From Bacteroidota bacterium (lineage in GTDB: Bacteria > Bacteroidota > Bacteroidia > Chitinophagales > BACL12), in contig JADJJZ010000011.1 in assembly GCA_016706255.1 (NCBI GenBank), forward strand, positions 1 through 64,000: a DNA stretch of 64,000 bases, given 5' to 3'. The position numbers and the translations under genes are program-made. Positions 60,524 to 64,000 of the stretch are shown piece after piece. Below the pieces are notes generated by a model that searched no databases, was not told the origin of the DNA, and saw only the letters and a program-made list of their open reading frames with translations. Position 1 is the first letter of the stretch; every line of letters begins with the position of its first letter.

Positions 60524-62055
60524 TCCTGTTTCACAAATTCATAAGGTAAAAAATCAATAAAATCATTGATGGTGATGGTCACACTTTTTACTTTATTATT
60601 TTCCACAGTAAATGGCGTTTCCTTAACTCCCCAGCTTACAGGATTGTAATAACAGATAAATTTATTTTCACCAACCGATTTTAAATTGCCTGTTAATTGT
60701 GGGTGATGTGCGAAATGAATTTCCAAAGCGCCGTTTTTATTTTCAATAGTAATTTCACCGTAAACACTGTTGTAATATTTTCCGGTATAAGCATTTAAAT
60801 CAAGCGCAGGTTTGTGATTTTTTTCAATCAGTTTCGCCCATTCTGCCAATTGAATATCCGTTTCCTGATAACCCGGCGCATAAAATCCATAATAAATAGA
60901 TGATAAATTGCGATATGGTAAACCTAAGTAAGCTTCGAAAATTTGATTTTGTAATGCTTCGTATAATCCATTCGCATCTGTGTTAGTGAGTACAATTACA
61001 CCAAGTTGAGCTTCCGGAACTACCAGTGTTGTAGTAACAAATCCGTTTGCGCCACCGCTATGTGTCATTAGTTTTTTGCCTTCGTAATCTTTTAAAAACC
61101 AACCTAATCCGTACAAATTAAAATGTTGTGATTTATACAACCCAGATGAACCGGAACCGGCGACAGATCTTGGTAATCTGGTATTTTTAATTGCGTCGGC
61201 AGAAATTATTTCTTTGCCTTCAAATTTTCCATTCGCTAATTGTAATAACAACCAGTGTGAAAGGTCATTAACGCTAGAATTGATGCTTGCAGCCGGACCT
61301 AAATTATCTAAATTGTCATAATCCAGTTTCACCAGTTTGCCATTAAAAATGGTATAAGGTGAACATTTATTTTCATCTTTTAATAAGGCTGCATAAGTTG
61401 TAGATGTGCGTGTCATTTTTAAAGGATTAAAAAAATGATATTTTAAATAATCGTCCCAACTGGTATCGGTTACAGCTAAAATTATTTCGCCTGCTGTTAA
61501 AAATCCGGCATTACAATATCCATAGGTATCACGAAAATCGTAAGGCGGAATATTTTTTTGCATGTTCTGAATTAATTCTTTTCTGCTTAAATTACTATCC
61601 CAGTTCAGAAAATCGCCCTGAAAGGTTTCAAAACCCAAACGATGCGACAAAACATCTTCAATCGTTACCATTTTGGTTATTTCAGGATTATTTAGTGCGA
61701 AATAGGGGAGGTAATTAATCACTTTATCATTTAAAGAAATACGGCCTTGTTTTTCGAGAATAGCGAGTGATGTGCCTGTAAATGCCTTGGTATTACTGGC
61801 AATCATAAACAAGGTATTTGCATCAACAGGTTTTTTAGTTTCCAAATCGGTAACACCATAACCTTTGGTTGCAACTACTTTTCCGTCTTTAACAATGGCA
61901 ATCGCTAATCCGGGCACCTGCCAGCGCTGCATTTCACGTTGAATGTAAATGTCCAGACTATCGGTAATAAATGCCGGTTGCTGTGCAGTTAAGCAATATC
62001 CTGTTATCAGAAACAAGGATAGTAAACAATATTTTAGCATAATTTTAAATTTCAT
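60520..62055 (-). CDS. Serine hydrolase of the beta-lactamase (class C) family
   Basis: About 511 residues from the ATG at 62055, which starts the signal peptide (KFKIMLKYCLLSLFLITGYCLTAQ). The active-site S-x-x-K is in FMIASNTKAFTG, the Y-x-N-type residue in YGYCNAGFLTAGEI, and the third motif is HSGG. The C-terminal DUF3471-like domain (YTGKYYNSVYGEITIENKNGALEIHF) is typical of the periplasmic esterase/peptidase subgroup. Substrate unknown; resistance to beta-lactams should not be assumed. It overlaps wbqC by 11 bases. Confidence 0.9.
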   Translation of the reverse strand: MKFKIMLKYCLLSLFLITGYCLTAQQPAFITDSLDIYIQREMQRWQVPGLAIAIVKDGKVVATKGYGVTDLETKKPVDANTLFMIASNTKAFTGTSLAILEKQGRISLNDKVINYLPYFALNNPEITKMVTIEDVLSHRLGFETFQGDFLNWDSNLSRKELIQNMQKNIPPYDFRDTYGYCNAGFLTAGEIILAVTDTSWDDYLKYHFFNPLKMTRTSTTYAALLKDENKCSPYTIFNGKLVKLDYDNLDNLGPAASINSSVNDLSHWLLLQLANGKFEGKEIISADAIKNTRLPRSVAGSGSSGLYKSQHFNLYGLGWFLKDYEGKKLMTHSGGANGFVTTTLVVPEAQLGVIVLTNTDANGLYEALQNQIFEAYLGLPYRNLSSIYYGFYAPGYQETDIQLAEWAKLIEKNHKPALDLNAYTGKYYNSVYGEITIENKNGALEIHFAHHPQLTGNLKSVGENKFICYYNPVSWGVKETPFTVENNKVKSVTITINDFIDFLPYEFVKQE

Positions 62056-62668
62056 TGAGTTCAAATTTACCTTTATTAAAAATAGCATCAATAATACTCA
62101 GGTTTTCAAAAAAAGGAAAGCGATCGGAAAATACCTGATTGTATGGTTCAAAATTGGTATTTTCCGGATAAATTTTTGGTTTAATTAAATCTCTATAATC
62201 TTCATAACCATCAACACCTTTTTCGAGGTATTGTTCCGTAAAAGTAATTTCAGGTTTTAATTTTAAAATAGTGAACACCACCTTTAACGCTGCCATATTC
62301 AATTCAAGCAGGGTTTCGAATTTTTTATGATATAAGGGCGCAATTAAATCTTCAAAGTATTCAAAATAGGCACTTCTGCGATAGCAACTCGTTAATGTCA
62401 TCCAATGATTTTTTTGCCAGTTCATTTCATAACTGATTTTGGTATTGCCTACTGTTTTACGTTCATCATGTTTGTGTTGTAAAGGTATGCTGAGGTGTAA
62501 AACGCCGTTGGGACTCAAAATATGACAACGATTGCGATAACTTGCTTTAACAAAACTCGAACTGATGTCCAGACAAATACGGTCACGGCCATCCAATAAT
62601 TTCATCCAGGCAACCGGGGGCAGATAATGGGGTTCAATTAACAGAATTTTGCTGTTATTTTCTGACAT
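62045..62668 (-). CDS. WbqC-family protein
   Basis: 207 residues. The opening ILLIEPHYLPPVAWMKLL is the WbqC signature, and WQKNHWMTLTSCYRRSAYFEYFEDLIAPLY is the second strongly conserved block. WbqC-like proteins occur with O-antigen and polysaccharide genes and may act in aminotransfer or ligation steps, but their chemistry is unproven. In this window the gene begins an operon with a serine hydrolase and a 2H phosphoesterase, so it has no polysaccharide context here. Confidence 0.88.
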   Translation of the reverse strand: MSENNSKILLIEPHYLPPVAWMKLLDGRDRICLDISSSFVKASYRNRCHILSPNGVLHLSIPLQHKHDERKTVGNTKISYEMNWQKNHWMTLTSCYRRSAYFEYFEDLIAPLYHKKFETLLELNMAALKVVFTILKLKPEITFTEQYLEKGVDGYEDYRDLIKPKIYPENTNFEPYNQVFSDRFPFFENLSIIDAIFNKGKFELNEI

Positions 62669-62732
62669 TAAAATGATAGTTTAATTCCGTCTCAATCAAA
62701 ATAAACTGTAATTTTAACATAATTTTCGGTCT

Positions 62733-64000
62733 ATGAAAAAAATCCTACTTGTCGCCTTTGTGGTAATGATTGCCAAAAGCCTTGTTTTTGGGCAATCGCT
62801 CAACCAAAACACCACCGTAAGGGCATGTATGTTTCTGCATCCTGAAGATGGCGCCTACTTTGAAACTTACCTCATTGCAGGTGCTAATGCATTAAAATAT
62901 GTTCCGGTAAAACCCCGCGGTTTTGCTGCCGGAGTCGATGTGCAAATTTTAATTACACAAGGTGATAAAGTGCTCAATTTCGATAAATACCGACTCAATA
63001 CACCAACCGTTTACGATACAGCAAAAATTGATTTCAGCATTATTGACCAAAAACGTTTATTCGTGCCAAATGTAGCTTCTGTAGTAGAAGTTAAAATTAC
63101 AGATATCAACGATTCATTAAATAGTTTTACCTACACCGAAGTATTCAGTTCATTTATGACCGGTGTTGTGCAGATTTCAGATATTCAGTTTGCGGATACG
63201 TATAAAATGACATCGGTAAAAAATAATTTTACTAAAAATGGTGTTGAATTACAGCCATATCCATTAAACTTTTTTCCTTCAGGAAGAAATAGTATTATTT
63301 TTTACGGAGAAGTTTATAATACCGATAAATATCTTACCGATGATCAGTTTATGATTACGTATTCGATAAAAAATGCCAGCACTGATGAATTTAATCAGCA
63401 ATTTTATCAATACACAAAAGCAGATAAACAACCGGTATTTTCATTCGTTAAAGAAATGGATATTGCTGATTTACCGGGCGGAAATTATAATTTAATTGTT
63501 GAGGTCAGAAATAAAAAAAATGAACTGCTTGCTATGCGCAAAGTATTTATTCAACGCGCAAATGCCGGAGCAATCAACAATTGGGAAAATATTCAGATGA
63601 TTAATACATCAGGCACTTTCGCCGATAATTATACGGAAGAACAACTCAATTATTTTTTAGATGTTATTAAACCGGTTGCTTCTGAATCGGATCGAAATTT
63701 AATTGAATCGTTGAGCGACAGGGTAGAGCCGGATATGAAAAAGAAGTTTCTATACAACTTCTGGGTTGAACGCAATCAGGTGGATCCTTATGCAGAATGG
63801 CTGGCTTATCTCGACAGGGTGAAAGAAGTAAACAGTAGTTTCGGAACACCATCACGCCCCGGATATAAAACTGATCGAGGAAGGGTATTTCTGCAATACG
63901 GCAGACCTTATGATGTTGTTACCAGTGTGAATGAACCGGGCGCTTACCCGTATGAAATCTGGTTTTACACGACTTTACCGGATAAACAAACCAATATTGG
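62733..64000 (+). CDS. GWxTD-domain protein (partial, runs off the end)
   Basis: The ATG at 62733 starts a signal peptide (KKILLVAFVVMIAKSLVFG) and the frame is open to the end of the window, at least 422 codons. Beta-rich modules occupy the first ~300 residues. The last visible part (RNQVDPYAEWLAYLDRVKEVNSSF, YKTDRGRVFLQYGRPYDVV) matches the GWxTD domain common in Bacteroidota surface or periplasmic proteins. Function is unknown. It is divergent from wbqC. Confidence 0.82.
   Translation, partial: MKKILLVAFVVMIAKSLVFGQSLNQNTTVRACMFLHPEDGAYFETYLIAGANALKYVPVKPRGFAAGVDVQILITQGDKVLNFDKYRLNTPTVYDTAKIDFSIIDQKRLFVPNVASVVEVKITDINDSLNSFTYTEVFSSFMTGVVQISDIQFADTYKMTSVKNNFTKNGVELQPYPLNFFPSGRNSIIFYGEVYNTDKYLTDDQFMITYSIKNASTDEFNQQFYQYTKADKQPVFSFVKEMDIADLPGGNYNLIVEVRNKKNELLAMRKVFIQRANAGAINNWENIQMINTSGTFADNYTEEQLNYFLDVIKPVASESDRNLIESLSDRVEPDMKKKFLYNFWVERNQVDPYAEWLAYLDRVKEVNSSFGTPSRPGYKTDRGRVFLQYGRPYDVVTSVNEPGAYPYEIWFYTTLPDKQTNI

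Noticed and set aside
60520..62055. Beta-lactamase conferring resistance
   Set aside because: Class C-like SxxK/HSGG motifs with a DUF3471-like tail are mostly esterases or peptidases in this phylum; resistance cannot be concluded.
63667..63855. Minus-strand open frame inside the GWxTD gene
   Set aside because: It lies opposite the clear GWxTD reading frame that is open to the window end; it is a shadow.
1..64000. CRISPR array, prophage or restriction system
   Set aside because: No regularly spaced direct repeats with unique spacers, no phage structural genes, and no restriction or methylase pairs were seen.

Overview
This 64 kb window is chromosomal DNA of an AT-rich member of the Bacteroidota, probably from the Chitinophagales/Sphingobacteriales/Saprospirales side of the phylum (the placement below phylum is inference). 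The evidence is a large set of secreted proteins with type IX secretion (T9SS) C-terminal sorting domains, a GWxTD-domain protein, a WbqC-family protein, a LytS/LytTR pair with a LiaF-like membrane protein, a tmRNA whose tag ends in a Bacteroidota-like NYAxAA, and several TAnnTTTG (-7) promoter boxes.

Layout. 1-8540: the tail of an unrecognised gene, then a TonB-dependent receptor flanked by two paralogous beta-helix T9SS proteins and an NTF2-like protein. 8540-11150: gene-free repeats plus a decayed IS4-family insertion sequence with intact ends and a 10-bp target duplication. 11154-19360: rmuC, tRNA with CAT anticodon, an MBL hydrolase, an FkbM methyltransferase, ribH, a TPR protein, pdhA, and divergently recF and a DUF721/DciA-like gene. 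19360-20020: degenerate intergenic repeats. 20020-29320: phenylalanine hydroxylase, exbB/exbD, rarA, another repeat block with a chain of hairpins, a T9SS protein, groES-groEL and a T9SS repeat protein. 29400-36740: a tiny lysine-rich protein, a LytTR/LytS/LiaF-like signalling operon, a DUF192 lipoprotein, two thioredoxin-fold proteins, gpsA and a PlsB-like acyltransferase. 36858-37225: tmRNA (ssrA).

37266-46208 is the accessory part. It holds an unrecognised protein and an FGE/SUMF1-like protein, then a 1.79-kb unit present twice in direct orientation (38710-40499 and 42896-44686). Each unit carries a lipoprotein gene and the start of an outer-membrane barrel gene. The flanks of the two units are nearly identical, but the coding core has diverged and is broken in the second unit. 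Between and beside them lie T9SS proteins and a solitary IS21-like end of four 24-bp repeats.

46209-64000 is mostly ordinary chromosome: a large repeat protein with four MopE-like metal-binding repeats, a DUF4349 lipoprotein, a compact sulfur/redox cluster (three rhodaneses, thioredoxin, Crp/Fnr regulator, TPMT-type methyltransferase, small membrane protein), a dienelactone hydrolase, an RlmI-like methyltransferase, a UbiA-like membrane protein, bioB and bioF, an FAD oxidoreductase, a 2H phosphoesterase, a serine hydrolase, WbqC and the start of a GWxTD protein.

A recurring caveat: at least eight genes, including groES and gpsA, are broken by single-base shifts, several in short homopolymer runs. 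This looks more like base-level assembly error than biology, so the frameshifted genes are annotated as single genes. All names come from reading the sequence and recalled family motifs; no database search was possible.
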